From: Microvirga vignae
GTDB taxonomy: Bacteria > Pseudomonadota > Alphaproteobacteria > Rhizobiales > Beijerinckiaceae
DNA: 64,000 bases
NCBI RefSeq assembly: GCF_001017175.1
Contig: NZ_LCYG01000015.1
Span: forward strand, 62,001 to 126,000
Direction: 5' to 3'
Positions 43,889 to 52,173 of this stretch are shown here, one piece after another. The position numbers and the translations under genes are program-made. Position 1 is the stretch's first letter. Every line of letters begins with the position of its first letter. The notes beneath the pieces are model-generated. The model worked only from the letters and a program-made list of their open reading frames with translations, searched no databases and was not told where the DNA came from.

Positions 43889-44247
43889 AACTTCTCTCCC
43901 TGATAGCTCAGGCAATAGGAATTCCCACCGCCTATAGCATCTGGATGCGAATATCGCCCCCGTCCTTGGAAGATTAGCCCACGTTTGCTGGTGGTATCGG
44001 TCAAGTTAATATCGACTCGACGAACCGAAAACTATCCGCGGTCTTCTTTGTTCGCAACAGAAAGGAGATTAATTATTGAACATTATCTTCTGCCAAGATT
44101 GTTTTGTAATCTCGATTACAATATTTGCGCAACTTAATACTCTGGGGGTAGTAATCAAAAAGGGCTATTCGCTACCCAGGCGTAGTCGTTGGTTGTTCTT
44201 TTACCGCTCAGCTATCCTGTCTCTTTAGTTGGCACAGGAGCATATCG
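43889..44247. other. AT-rich intergenic region of the island
   Basis: 359 bases between divergent genes, clearly AT-richer than the rest of the window around 44000-44220. It contains the palindrome at 44104-44121 and presumably promoters for both flanking genes. No gene is seen. Confidence 0.5.
44104..44121. promoter_or_regulatory. Perfect inverted repeat, candidate operator
   Basis: TTGTAATC-TC-GATTACAA, 8-bp arms with a 2-base centre, in the AT-rich gap between paralogue 2 and the lipoprotein. Regulator unknown. Confidence 0.35.
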
Positions 44248-44634
44248 GTGCGGGACAAAGCAAAACTGAAACCGCGGATTGCAGCTGCGTGCGCCCTGTG
44301 CTTCCTTGCAACCGGCTGCAATTCGATGACCGTGCGCGAAAGTGTCTTGTCGACCAACCAGCGCGTTGCCATGGTCTCCGCGCCCGGCGACGGTGTGACG
44401 CCGCCGACAAATCTGGTGCTCTTTGAGGAGCGTCCAGGCCGTTATGTACCAGTCGCAGCGGGCTTTGCGCAGGCTCCGGTTACCGCATTTCTTGAAGGAG
44501 CTGGCGCAGGAATCGCGACCGGCATCGGGCTTCATGGCGTAAAGTCGAAGGTGACGGTCCAAGGCACGTCGCAGGCGACAGGCGGTTCCGCAACGGGCGG
44601 GACAGGCACGGGTGGTTCGGTCACCGTACGTTGA
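44248..44634 (+). CDS. Small lipoprotein with Gly-Gly-Thr repeat tail
   Basis: 128 residues, GTG start with CAGGAG eight bases upstream. A lipoprotein signal (FLATGC, Cys24) is followed by a short domain (VRESVLSTNQRVAMVSAPGD, LVLFEERPGRYVPVAAGFAQ), a glycine-rich helix-like segment (FLEGAGAGIATGIGLHG) and a tail QATGGSATGGTGTGGSVTVR that repeats the TGG pattern of the two secreted proteins nearby. This common tail suggests the three act together, for example at the cell surface; that is inference. Family not recognised. Confidence 0.7.
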   Translation: MRDKAKLKPRIAAACALCFLATGCNSMTVRESVLSTNQRVAMVSAPGDGVTPPTNLVLFEERPGRYVPVAAGFAQAPVTAFLEGAGAGIATGIGLHGVKSKVTVQGTSQATGGSATGGTGTGGSVTVR

Positions 44635-44960
44635 CCTCCGCGAGCCCGATCAAGGAGTGACGGTCACTTTCCGCTTGATGGATACACGCATTGGTCCGCC
44701 AACTGGTCCGTGCAGGTACAGGTAAACTCATCGGGTCCTAATAATCAGGCTTCGCGACGTAGATGGGGCGCAGGTTCGCCACGCCAGGCCAGCCGCTCTT
44801 GGGAGCTTGGGTGATCCTGACCTGTTGCGTGTCAGCTTCATGCGGATCTCCTCTTTAGGGATCTGTTCTTAATATTGTTAAGAACAATTCTTCCATTGGC
44901 CCGATCTTCAATGGGCCGGAATTGTTTTTTGCTGCCGAATCTGCTGAGGGAGAGCCTGTC
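44635..44960. other. Gap between island and mutT with a possible gene remnant
   Basis: On the minus strand, 44738-44852 reads EADTQQVRITQAPKSGWPGV followed by about 12 more residues to a TAG, which looks like the C-terminus of a real protein but has a stop just upstream and no start codon. It may be the stump of a gene lost when the island was inserted. An inverted repeat lies at 44865-44885. Confidence 0.35.
44865..44885. promoter_or_regulatory. Perfect inverted repeat upstream of mutT
   Basis: GTTCTTAA-TATTG-TTAAGAAC, 8-bp arms. It could be an operator or a weak terminator stem for island transcripts; no T tract follows. Confidence 0.3.
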
Positions 44961-45386
44961 ATGACCACGAACGCTCCCCCTCTCAAGCTCACCCTCGTCG
45001 TCGCCGTCGCTCTCGTCGACGCGGACAACCGGATTCTTCTGGCGCAGCGCCCGGAAGGAAAGCAGCTGGCGGGGTTGTGGGAGTTTCCCGGCGGCAAGGT
45101 GGAGCCCGGCGAGCGGCCGGAAGAGACGCTGATCCGCGAACTGCGGGAGGAGCTTGGCATTACGGTCAAGGAGCCCTGCCTCGCGCCGCTCACCTTCGCG
45201 AGCCATGCCTATGAGAGCTTCCACCTCCTCATGCCGCTCTACATCTGCCGCCGCTGGGAAGGCTTCGTGCAATCCATGGAAGGGCAGGCTTTGAAGTGGG
45301 TGAAGCCGCAGGAGCTGCGCAGCTATCCCATGCCGCCGGCCGACGAGCCGCTGATTCCCTTCCTGCTCGACCTTCTCGGATCGTAA
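44961..45386 (+). CDS. mutT: 8-oxo-dGTP diphosphatase MutT (Nudix)
   Basis: 141 residues from the ATG at 44961 (GAGGGAGAG upstream). The Nudix box is complete, GGKVEPGERPEETLIRELRE followed by ELGI. It hydrolyses oxidised dGTP to prevent A:T to C:G transversions. The C-terminal LKWVKPQELRSYPMPPAD is typical of MutT rather than other Nudix enzymes. It lies nine bases before an EamA gene, which is probably co-transcribed. Confidence 0.93.
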   Translation: MTTNAPPLKLTLVVAVALVDADNRILLAQRPEGKQLAGLWEFPGGKVEPGERPEETLIRELREELGITVKEPCLAPLTFASHAYESFHLLMPLYICRRWEGFVQSMEGQALKWVKPQELRSYPMPPADEPLIPFLLDLLGS

Positions 45387-45395
45387 GGCTCGTCC

Positions 45396-46322
45396 ATGTC
45401 CTCGCAGAATGCCGGGGCCGCCCCGTCGACTCCCGCCCCGACTCCGGCCTTCATCCTGTTCAATCTCCTCATCTGCTCCTTTCTGTGGGGCAGCGCGTTC
45501 CTGTTCGTGAAGCTGAGCGGAGATCTCAATCCCTTCGTCCTGGCTGCCATGCGCGGCGTGATCGGGGGCACGACTTTGGCGATGTGGTTCATGCTCCAGG
45601 GCAAGAGCATCCTGCCGCAGCCCCATGAGGTGAAGGTCTGGGCCTTTCTCGGCACCTTCAACGGCTGGCTGCCGAACGTGCTCGTGGCTTATGCGCTCAC
45701 GCAGATCGCGACTGCGCCGGCCGCGATGATCCAGGCCTCCTCCCCGCTCGTCGTCGCGGTGATGTCACATCTGATGTTTGCGGACGAGCGTCTGAGCCTT
45801 CAGCGGCTGTTCGGCGTTCTCGTCGGCTTCATCGGCATGGGCATTCTCATCGGCCCGGCTGCCCTGCCCGATAGCGGCATCAACCCCCTCGGCATGATCG
45901 CCATGGTGCTGGTGGCCTGCAGCTACGCGGCGGCGAATGTGTATGTGCGCACCGTCAAGACCATGGACCCTGGACGCATGGCGCTGGGCCAGCAGATCGG
46001 CTCCGGTTCTGCTGCCACTGTGCTGGCGCTTCTGGTCGCAGGACCGTCAGCCTTCGCGCCTGTGCCGGTACACGTGGCACCGCTGCTCGCTCTTGGCGCG
46101 ATGTCGACGGCATTGCCGATCCTGTTCTTCATGCACATGATCCGCCGCACGGGCCCGACGCGCGCTTCGATGGTCGGCTATCTCGCGCCGGTCTGGACCA
46201 TTCTCCTGGCGGTTCTGTTTCTGAACGAGAGCGTAGGCTTGCGCGAACTGCTCGGCGGTGCGGTGGTGCTCTCGGGCGTCGCGCTCGTTTCCTTTACGGG
46301 AAGGCTCCGACGAGCGCGTTGA
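45396..46322 (+). CDS. EamA/DMT-superfamily transporter
   Basis: 308 residues, ten membrane helices in two EamA repeats; the N-terminus has FNLLICSFLWGSAFLFVKLS and the second half GMIAMVLVACSYAAANVYVR. Probably an exporter of an amino acid or metabolite; substrate unknown. It lies nine bases after mutT, and its 3' end overlaps the convergent thioesterase gene by 29 bases. Confidence 0.88.
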   Translation: MSSQNAGAAPSTPAPTPAFILFNLLICSFLWGSAFLFVKLSGDLNPFVLAAMRGVIGGTTLAMWFMLQGKSILPQPHEVKVWAFLGTFNGWLPNVLVAYALTQIATAPAAMIQASSPLVVAVMSHLMFADERLSLQRLFGVLVGFIGMGILIGPAALPDSGINPLGMIAMVLVACSYAAANVYVRTVKTMDPGRMALGQQIGSGSAATVLALLVAGPSAFAPVPVHVAPLLALGAMSTALPILFFMHMIRRTGPTRASMVGYLAPVWTILLAVLFLNESVGLRELLGGAVVLSGVALVSFTGRLRRAR

Positions 46323-46740
46323 GCGCCTCGCGTGTTCTGGCCGGAATGTCGACGGGGCGTTGCGTGGCCCGGTCCACATGCACATGAACGAAGTGCCCCT
46401 GGGCTGCCGCAAGCTCCGCGCCTTCCTTGAAGATGCCGATCACATAGCGCACCGATGAGCGGCCGAGGTGCGCCACGCTGATGCCGGCCTGGAGTTTTTC
46501 AGGGAAGGCTACGCTCTCGAAATAGATGCAGCCGGTTTCCACCACGAGTCCGATCACGGGACTATGGGCGATGTCGAGCAATCCCTCGTCGACAAGCCAG
46601 CCGTTCACCGCGGTATCGAAGTAGGAATAGTAATGCACGTTGTTCACGTGCCCATAAACGTCATTGTCCATCCAGCGCGTGGCAACGGGACGAAAGAGCT
46701 TGAAGGCGGAGCGGGAAAGCCGCGCGGAACGTTCGGACAT
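46294..46740 (-). CDS. Acyl-CoA thioesterase (4-hydroxybenzoyl-CoA thioesterase/YbgC-like hotdog)
   Basis: 148 residues from the ATG at 46740; a GTG at 46752 overlaps the preceding stop (GTGA) and is a possible start. The hotdog fold is marked by RWMDNDVYGHVNNVHYYSYF, whose Asp is the catalytic residue of this group, and the long FDTAVNGWL helix. It hydrolyses thioesters of CoA; chain specificity is unknown. Follows the Fe-alcohol dehydrogenase in what looks like one operon. Confidence 0.88.
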   Translation of the reverse strand: MSERSARLSRSAFKLFRPVATRWMDNDVYGHVNNVHYYSYFDTAVNGWLVDEGLLDIAHSPVIGLVVETGCIYFESVAFPEKLQAGISVAHLGRSSVRYVIGIFKEGAELAAAQGHFVHVHVDRATQRPVDIPARTREALNALVGAFP

Positions 46741-46748
46741 GAGGCTTC

Positions 46749-47897
46749 TCACCAGGCCGCTTCGTAGATCGCGCGCACGTCATTCAAAGACAGCGGACGC
46801 GGATTGTTCACAAGAAGACGGGTCTGCTTCATCGCATCCTCCGCCAGCAACGGGAGTGCATCCTGCGGAATGCCGACATCGCGCAGGCGCGGCTGAAGGC
46901 CGACCTGCGTGCAGAGCGTTGCAAGCGCCTCGACGAAAGCGTCGGCGCTCGCGCGACCTTCGAGTTCCGGGAAAGCATGCGGCGCAAGCTCCGCATAAGC
47001 GACCTCGCAGGCGCTCGCATTGAAGCGCAGCACATGCGGCAGAACGAGCGCGTTGGACAGGCCATGCGGCACGCCGAAGTGACCGCCGATGGGGTAAGCC
47101 AACGCATGCACGGCGGCGACGGGCGAATTGGCGAAAGCCTGTCCCGCCAACATCGAGCCGAGCAACATCGCAGCCCGCGCCTCTCCATCCTGGCCGTGAT
47201 GCACGGCGCGCTCGATATTGCGCCCGAGCAGATGGAGCGCTTCTTTCGCGAGCGCCTTTGAGACCGGATTGTTGTTCGCGCTCGTCGAGGTATAGGCCTC
47301 GATGGCGTGAACCATCGCGTCGATGCCGGTCGCCGCCGTCACATGCGGCGGAAGGTTCAAGGTGAGGTCGGGATCGAGCAGCGCGATATCGGGAATGATG
47401 AGGGGCGAGACCACGCCCTTCTTCTCGTGCGCGCCAGTGGTGACGATCGAGATCGGCGTCACCTCCGATCCGGTCCCCGCTGTCGTCGGAACCGCGAGAA
47501 GCGGAAGCCTCGGCCCCTTCGCGACGCCGATACCGTAGATTTCAGCAAGGGTCTCTCCGCTGCGAGCGAGCAGCGCGACGAGCTTCGCCACATCGATGGA
47601 CGAGCCGCCGCCGAAACCGATCACGGCCCGCGCATCGAAGGCACAGGCCTTCTCGACCGCCGCCAGCACAACCGCCTCGGGCGGGTCGGCCACAACGCCG
47701 TCGAACACATCGACCGCAATGCCTGCTTCCTCCAGCGCGTGCAGGGCCTTTCCGAGGAGGCCCGCCTTCACCAGCCCGGCATCGGTGACGAGCGCGATGC
47801 GGGGTCCGAGATGCTGCGCCGCAATCTCGCCGATGCGGGCGATGCTGCCGGAGCCGAAGACGAAAGAGGGGGCGGTGTTGAACGTGAATGGCGTCAT
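46749..47897 (-). CDS. Iron-containing alcohol dehydrogenase
   Basis: 382 residues from the ATG at 47897. Group III dehydrogenase with the nucleotide-binding GFGGGSSIDVAKLVALL and the metal-binding region MDAxxHAIE-type (GIDAMVHAIEAYTS) and HALAYPIGGHFGVPHGLSNA, whose Asp/His residues hold Fe. Substrate could be an alcohol, maleylacetate or similar; the neighbouring thioesterase hints at CoA-linked or aromatic catabolism, weakly. Length is normal. Confidence 0.92.
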   Translation of the reverse strand: MTPFTFNTAPSFVFGSGSIARIGEIAAQHLGPRIALVTDAGLVKAGLLGKALHALEEAGIAVDVFDGVVADPPEAVVLAAVEKACAFDARAVIGFGGGSSIDVAKLVALLARSGETLAEIYGIGVAKGPRLPLLAVPTTAGTGSEVTPISIVTTGAHEKKGVVSPLIIPDIALLDPDLTLNLPPHVTAATGIDAMVHAIEAYTSTSANNNPVSKALAKEALHLLGRNIERAVHHGQDGEARAAMLLGSMLAGQAFANSPVAAVHALAYPIGGHFGVPHGLSNALVLPHVLRFNASACEVAYAELAPHAFPELEGRASADAFVEALATLCTQVGLQPRLRDVGIPQDALPLLAEDAMKQTRLLVNNPRPLSLNDVRAIYEAAW

Positions 47898-48026
47898 GAG
47901 GTCACTCGGTTTTTTCGCAGAGTGGCCCGGAGGCGCGGGGTCAGCAAGCCCCACTAAAAGGCCATTCGCCAGCGGCGCGACCTCGCCCGCCTCACAGGCG
48001 ATGAGCCGAGGCAGGCGTAGGGCTTC

Positions 48027-48392
48027 TCAGTCGCGGAACTCCTCGATGTCGTCGACCTTCTCCGGATAGAAGGCGATGTGTTCCCTGATGGCGGCGACGG
48101 AAGGCGCCGGCTCCTCGTAGCTCCAGGCGGCGTTCTCGCGCACGAGCCCGCCGCCCGAGACGGTGAAGTACGAGGCATCGCCCTTGTAGGGGCAATGGGT
48201 CTGGTGATCGGTGGCATCGAGCAGGTCCATGCGGACATCCTGGCGGGGGATGTACTGCACCGGCGGAAGCGAGGCTTCCTGGAGGGTGAGCGCCTGCGTC
48301 GTCTCGGCGACGATGAAGCCGCCAAGCATGACCCGGATGCGGTGCGGGTTTTGCGTGATGGTGATCGGATGATCCGGGCCGGGCTCTTTCAT
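48027..48392 (-). CDS. DUF427 domain protein
   Basis: 121 residues from the ATG at 48392; upstream frame is not supported and overlaps the next gene's end. The family hallmark CPYKGDASYFTV and the VRMDLLDATDHQTHCPYKG block are present. DUF427 proteins are small soluble beta-barrels of unknown function. It follows the methyltransferase gene at 48473 by 80 bases on the same strand. Confidence 0.85.
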   Translation of the reverse strand: MKEPGPDHPITITQNPHRIRVMLGGFIVAETTQALTLQEASLPPVQYIPRQDVRMDLLDATDHQTHCPYKGDASYFTVSGGGLVRENAAWSYEEPAPSVAAIREHIAFYPEKVDDIEEFRD

Positions 48393-48472
48393 GGCGCAGG
48401 GCTCTCCAGGGGGCTGTCTCGACAACTGAGATAGCGCAGCCCGGTTGCAGCTGAAGGGCTCGATACGAAAGA

Positions 48473-49357
48473 TCATTCCTTTTTCGGCTGAGGCCCGGGC
48501 TTCCCTTCCTTCACGCCTAAGGCATCGGCCAGTCGCATCTTGGCGGAGCCTGGCCGCAGCGGTTTCTGCTGGCTCTCATGCGGCGTCCAGCCGGAAAGCC
48601 AGACGATCTCGAAAGTCGCGGGAACGCGCCCATCCGGGTCGGCGAAGCGCTCTGCATAAATTTCCGCCGCCCGCATCAGCGTGCCGCGCTTGAGCGGCGT
48701 CCGGCGGCGGTCGTTGAGCGCATTGGTCAGACCCATCGCGCGCAGGTCGCGCATGAGCGCGAAGGCATTGGCATAGCGCACACGGATGATGTCCGAATCC
48801 GTGACCGGGAGAGCAAAGCCCGCCCGCTGGAGCAGGCCGCCGATATCGCGCAGGTCGGCGAAGGGCGCCACGCGCGGACTGACCCCGCCTTCCATCTCGG
48901 CCTCGGCCTGGGTCAGGGCCTGGCGCAGTTCGGTGAGGGTGGAGCCGCCGAGCAGCGCCCCGATGAAAAGGCCGTCGGCCTTCAGAGCCCGGCGGATCTG
49001 GATGAGCGCGCCCGGCAGGTCGTTGACGCCCTGGAGCGCCAGGAGCGACACCGCGAGATCGAACTGCTCGCCGGAAAAAGGCAACCGCTCCTCATCGCCC
49101 CACACGCTCCCCGGCTCAGGCGTCGGCGAGAGACGCACGACCTTCTCCGCAAGACCGCTCTGCGACAGAGCCTTGGCCGCAAGCGGCGTCGGCGTTCCCA
49201 CATCGAGGGCGACTGCGAAGGACCGCAGCACCGTCGAGAGCCGTTCCTGCAGATCCTCCACGATCCGAACCAGGAGGAAATCGGCATAGCCGGCCTTCAG
49301 CGCACGCGACAGGCGCTGGCGGGCGAGGGAACGGTCGAAGACTTCAGGTGTGCTCAT
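48473..49357 (-). CDS. SAM methyltransferase of the NDUFAF5/BioC-like group
   Basis: 294 residues. N-terminal VFDRSLARQRLSRALKAGYA and the methyltransferase core (VALDVGTPTPLAAKAL, EERLPFSGEQFDLAVSLLAL, ADGLFIGALLGGSTLTELRQ) match the alphaproteobacterial homologues of human NDUFAF5, which hydroxylates a complex I subunit; BioC is the other close relative. The C-terminal TFEIVWLSGWTPHESQQKP is a conserved end in these proteins. Divergent from comF across a repeat-rich 365-base gap, as in many Rhizobiales. Confidence 0.88.
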   Translation of the reverse strand: MSTPEVFDRSLARQRLSRALKAGYADFLLVRIVEDLQERLSTVLRSFAVALDVGTPTPLAAKALSQSGLAEKVVRLSPTPEPGSVWGDEERLPFSGEQFDLAVSLLALQGVNDLPGALIQIRRALKADGLFIGALLGGSTLTELRQALTQAEAEMEGGVSPRVAPFADLRDIGGLLQRAGFALPVTDSDIIRVRYANAFALMRDLRAMGLTNALNDRRRTPLKRGTLMRAAEIYAERFADPDGRVPATFEIVWLSGWTPHESQQKPLRPGSAKMRLADALGVKEGKPGPQPKKE

Positions 49358-49433
49358 AAGGCGCTCGATATGGCGTGTCGCAGCGCGAGAGCCAAGCGAT
49401 TTTCACAAGCGATTTTCAAAGGAGCAACGTCTT

Positions 49434-49681
49434 TCTTCCCTCTCCCGTTGCGGGGAGGGATTGAGGGTAGGGGTCATAAAGCCAGGGCGCTGCGCCGCAT
49501 CCGGAGATAGCAAGAGCCCTCCAGCGTCATGGCCGCACTTGTTGCGGCCATCCATGTCTTAAACCGCGCAAGACATGGATCCCCGGACTAAGTCCGGGGA
49601 TGATGGAGAGCGGTCTGGTTTCACCTCTCACCCAGTCGGACCACCCCGCCCCCACCCTCCCCTGCAAGGCGGAGGGGAAAC
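49434..49681 (+). repeat. Cluster of third-family repeats flanking family 2 copy g
   Basis: CCCTCTCCCGTTGCGGGGAG and CTCTCACCCAGTCGGACCAC / CCTCCCCTGCAAGGCGGAGG resemble the pair at 32143-32338; both gaps carry the same order of a G-rich block, a family 2 copy, and a C-rich block, suggesting a larger composite element. No gene is seen in 49358-49722. Confidence 0.6.
49525..49606 (+). repeat. Family 2 palindromic repeat (copy g, short form)
   Basis: GCGTCATGGCCGCACTTGTT ... CCATCCATGTCTT, then AAGACATGGATCCCCGG ... CCGGGGATGATGG. Confidence 0.8.
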
Positions 49682-49722
49682 ATTGTCTCGCTCTCGTTGC
49701 CCATATCCGCTAAGCTTGACCG

Positions 49723-50505
49723 ATGAGTGATCTGATCGAGATACAGCCACGCCGGTTCACATCCCGTCTGCGTCACGCGGCACGGGAAGCCTGCCGCTCG
49801 ACCTTGAGCCTCCTCTATCCGCCCACCTGCATCGCCTGCCAGGCTGCCACCGGCGAGGCGCACGGTTTGTGCGCCGCCTGCTGGTCCGGCATCCGCTTCA
49901 TCGAGCGCCCGTTCTGCGAACGCCTCGGGATGCCCTTCCAGGTCGATCTCGGCCAGCCCCTCCTCTCGCCTGCCGCCATCGCCGATCCGCCGGTTTTCGG
50001 GCGCGCCCGGGCGGTCGCCGAGTATGACGGGACGGCGAGCCTGCTCGTGCACCGTCTCAAATACAACGACCGCCTGGAGCTGGCCCGCGCCTTAGGGATC
50101 ATGATGACCCGGGCAGGCGCGGAGCTGTTAGGCGAGGCGGATGTGATCGTGCCCGTCCCGCTTCACCGCTGGCGTCTGTGGCGGCGGCGCTTCAACCAGG
50201 CCATGGCTTTGGCGAAGGTCGTGTCTCGGGAAAGCGGTGTGCCCTGCGATCCCTCGGTTCTCTCCCGCATCAAGCGCACCCGCCGTCAGGTGGGGCTCAC
50301 CAAGGCGCAGCGGCAGGAAAACCTGCAGGGCGCCTTCCGCGTGCCGCCGGAGGCCAAGGCCCGGCTGACGGGCAGAAGGGTGCTCCTCATCGACGACGTG
50401 CTGACCACCGGTGCCACGGCCAATGCCGCCTCGCGGGCCCTTTTGAGAGGTGGCGCGGCCTCGGTGGATATTCTGGCCTTCGCGAGAGTTGTGCAGGAGT
50501 TGTGA
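49723..50505 (+). CDS. ComF-family protein (phosphoribosyltransferase-like)
   Basis: 260 residues. A zinc finger with four cysteines (CIACQAATGEAHGLCAACW) is followed by the phosphoribosyltransferase domain with HRWRLWRRRFNQAMALAKVV and the PRPP loop LLIDDVLTTGATANA. In naturally competent bacteria ComF helps process incoming DNA; in alphaproteobacteria its role is less clear. First of a tight set with grxC (48 bases on) and the nitrilase gene. Confidence 0.92.
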   Translation: MSDLIEIQPRRFTSRLRHAAREACRSTLSLLYPPTCIACQAATGEAHGLCAACWSGIRFIERPFCERLGMPFQVDLGQPLLSPAAIADPPVFGRARAVAEYDGTASLLVHRLKYNDRLELARALGIMMTRAGAELLGEADVIVPVPLHRWRLWRRRFNQAMALAKVVSRESGVPCDPSVLSRIKRTRRQVGLTKAQRQENLQGAFRVPPEAKARLTGRRVLLIDDVLTTGATANAASRALLRGGAASVDILAFARVVQEL

Positions 50506-50553
50506 TCCGGACCCGATTGTTCCTATATCTAGGCCCGAGTCACGGAGACATTC

Positions 50554-50811
50554 ATGCCGTCCATCACGATCTACACCAAGAGCTGGTGCCCTTATTGCAC
50601 GGCTGCGAAAAACCTTCTCGACGAGAAGGGGGCCGCCTTTACGGAGATCGACATCGAGAAGAAGCCCGAAGCGCGGGCGGAGATGATCCAGAAGGCCGGC
50701 GGGCGCACCACCGTGCCGCAGATCTTCATCAACGAAAAGCATGTGGGCGGCTGCGACGACCTCTATGCTCTTGACGACCGGGGCCAGCTTGAGCCCCTTC
50801 TGCAGGCCTGA
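50554..50811 (+). CDS. grxC: Glutaredoxin 3
   Basis: 85 residues. The dithiol active site is CPYC (residues 12-15), followed by the glutathione-binding TVPQIF and GGCDDL motifs. It reduces mixed glutathione disulfides in the cytoplasm. Fifteen bases separate it from the nitrilase-family gene, so they are probably one transcript with comF. Confidence 0.96.
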   Translation: MPSITIYTKSWCPYCTAAKNLLDEKGAAFTEIDIEKKPEARAEMIQKAGGRTTVPQIFINEKHVGGCDDLYALDDRGQLEPLLQA

Positions 50812-50826
50812 CGGAGACAACCTTTC

Positions 50827-51693
50827 ATGAACCCGACCCGCTTTACCGCCGCCTGCATCCAGATGCGCTCTGGCCGCGACGTTCTGAAAAACCGCGATGC
50901 CGCCGTCGCCCTCGTGCGCGAGGCTGCCGAGAAGGGCGCGCATTTCGCCCAGACGCCGGAGATGACCTCCCTTGTCTGCCGCGAGCGGGCGGAAATGTTC
51001 GAGAAGGTCGGGCCGCAGGCGCAGGATCCGGTTCTCGCCGCCTTGCGCGAGGTGGCGCGGGAAAAGGGCATCATGGTCCAGATCGGCTCCATTGCCGTGA
51101 AGGAAGGCGACAAGGTCGCCAACCGCGCCTTCCTCATCGATACGGACGGCGAGATCGTCGCTGCTTACGACAAGATCCACCTCTACGACGTGGATCTGCC
51201 CAACGGCGAGAGCTGGCGTGAATCGGCGACCTATACCGGCGGCAGCAAGGCGGTTCTGGCCGAGACGCCTTGGGGTTATCTCGGCATGACCATCTGCTAC
51301 GACGTGCGCTTTGCCGCGCTCTACAAGGCGCTGGCCGAAAACGGCGCGTCGTACCTCTCGGCTCCCGCCGCCTTCACCAGGCAGACGGGCGAGGCTCATT
51401 GGAACATCCTGCATCGCGCCCGCGCTATCGAGACCGGCTCCTTCATGATCTCCGCCGCGCAGGGCGGGCTGCATGAGGACGGCCGCGAGACCTTCGGCCA
51501 TTCGATCATCGTCGATCCCTGGGGCCGCGTCCTGGCGGAAGGCGGCACGGCGCCCGGCGTGATCCTGGCCGAGATCGATCCTGCCCTCGTGACAGAAGTG
51601 CGCGGGCGCATTCCGACGCTCAAGAATGCGCGCCCCTTCCAGGTGGAGGTCGCGCCAGCTTCTGAAACCCTCGGTCGGGCGGCTACTGCCTGA
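50827..51693 (+). CDS. Carbon-nitrogen hydrolase (Nit1-like, deaminated glutathione amidase type)
   Basis: 288 residues. The catalytic triad of the family is visible: Glu45 (QTPEMTS), Lys116 (YDKIHLYDVDLP) and Cys157 (GMTICYDVRF). The closest described relatives (Nit1/YbeM) hydrolyse deaminated glutathione, a metabolite repair reaction; its position next to glutaredoxin fits a glutathione link, though this is inference. Full length. Confidence 0.93.
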   Translation: MNPTRFTAACIQMRSGRDVLKNRDAAVALVREAAEKGAHFAQTPEMTSLVCRERAEMFEKVGPQAQDPVLAALREVAREKGIMVQIGSIAVKEGDKVANRAFLIDTDGEIVAAYDKIHLYDVDLPNGESWRESATYTGGSKAVLAETPWGYLGMTICYDVRFAALYKALAENGASYLSAPAAFTRQTGEAHWNILHRARAIETGSFMISAAQGGLHEDGRETFGHSIIVDPWGRVLAEGGTAPGVILAEIDPALVTEVRGRIPTLKNARPFQVEVAPASETLGRAATA

Positions 51694-51729
51694 CCGGCTT
51701 TGTTGCGTTTGTGAAACCCTAACAAGGAC

Positions 51730-52173
51730 ATGATCAAATACGCCCTGGCCTGCGAGCAGGCCCACGAATTCGAGAGCTGGTTTCCTTCGAGTGAGGCGTT
51801 CGAAACGCAGCGCCAGCGCGGGCTCGTCACCTGCCCATTCTGCAACTCGTCAAGAGTGGACAAGCAGATCATGGCGCCCTCCGTTGCGCGCACGGACAAG
51901 GCGCCCGCCGCACAACCGGAGGCGCAGCCCGTTGCGGTCCTCTCCGACCAGGAGAGAGAACTTCGCGCCGCCCTTCGCGCCCTGCGTGAGCACGTGATGA
52001 AGAATGCGGAGAATGTCGGCAAGGATTTCGTCGATGAAGCCCGCAAGATGCATTACGGCGAGGCGGAGGAACGTTCGATCTACGGCGAGGCCGACCTTAA
52101 GGAAGCACGCGCTCTGCTGGAAGAAGGAATCGACGTCCTGCCGATTCCCGTCGTGCCGGACGACCGGAACTAG
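51730..52173 (+). CDS. DUF1178 family protein
   Basis: 147 residues. MIKYALACEQAHEFESWFPS and the zinc-like TCPFCNSSRVDKQIMAP are the family hallmarks; an Ala/Pro linker leads to a helical C-terminal half (LRALREHVMKNAENVGKDFV, YGEAEERSIYGEA). Function unknown. Last gene of the comF-grxC-nitrilase-DUF1178 set, an order common in Rhizobiales. Its stop codon coincides with the start of family 1 copy H. Confidence 0.92.
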   Translation: MIKYALACEQAHEFESWFPSSEAFETQRQRGLVTCPFCNSSRVDKQIMAPSVARTDKAPAAQPEAQPVAVLSDQERELRAALRALREHVMKNAENVGKDFVDEARKMHYGEAEERSIYGEADLKEARALLEEGIDVLPIPVVPDDRN

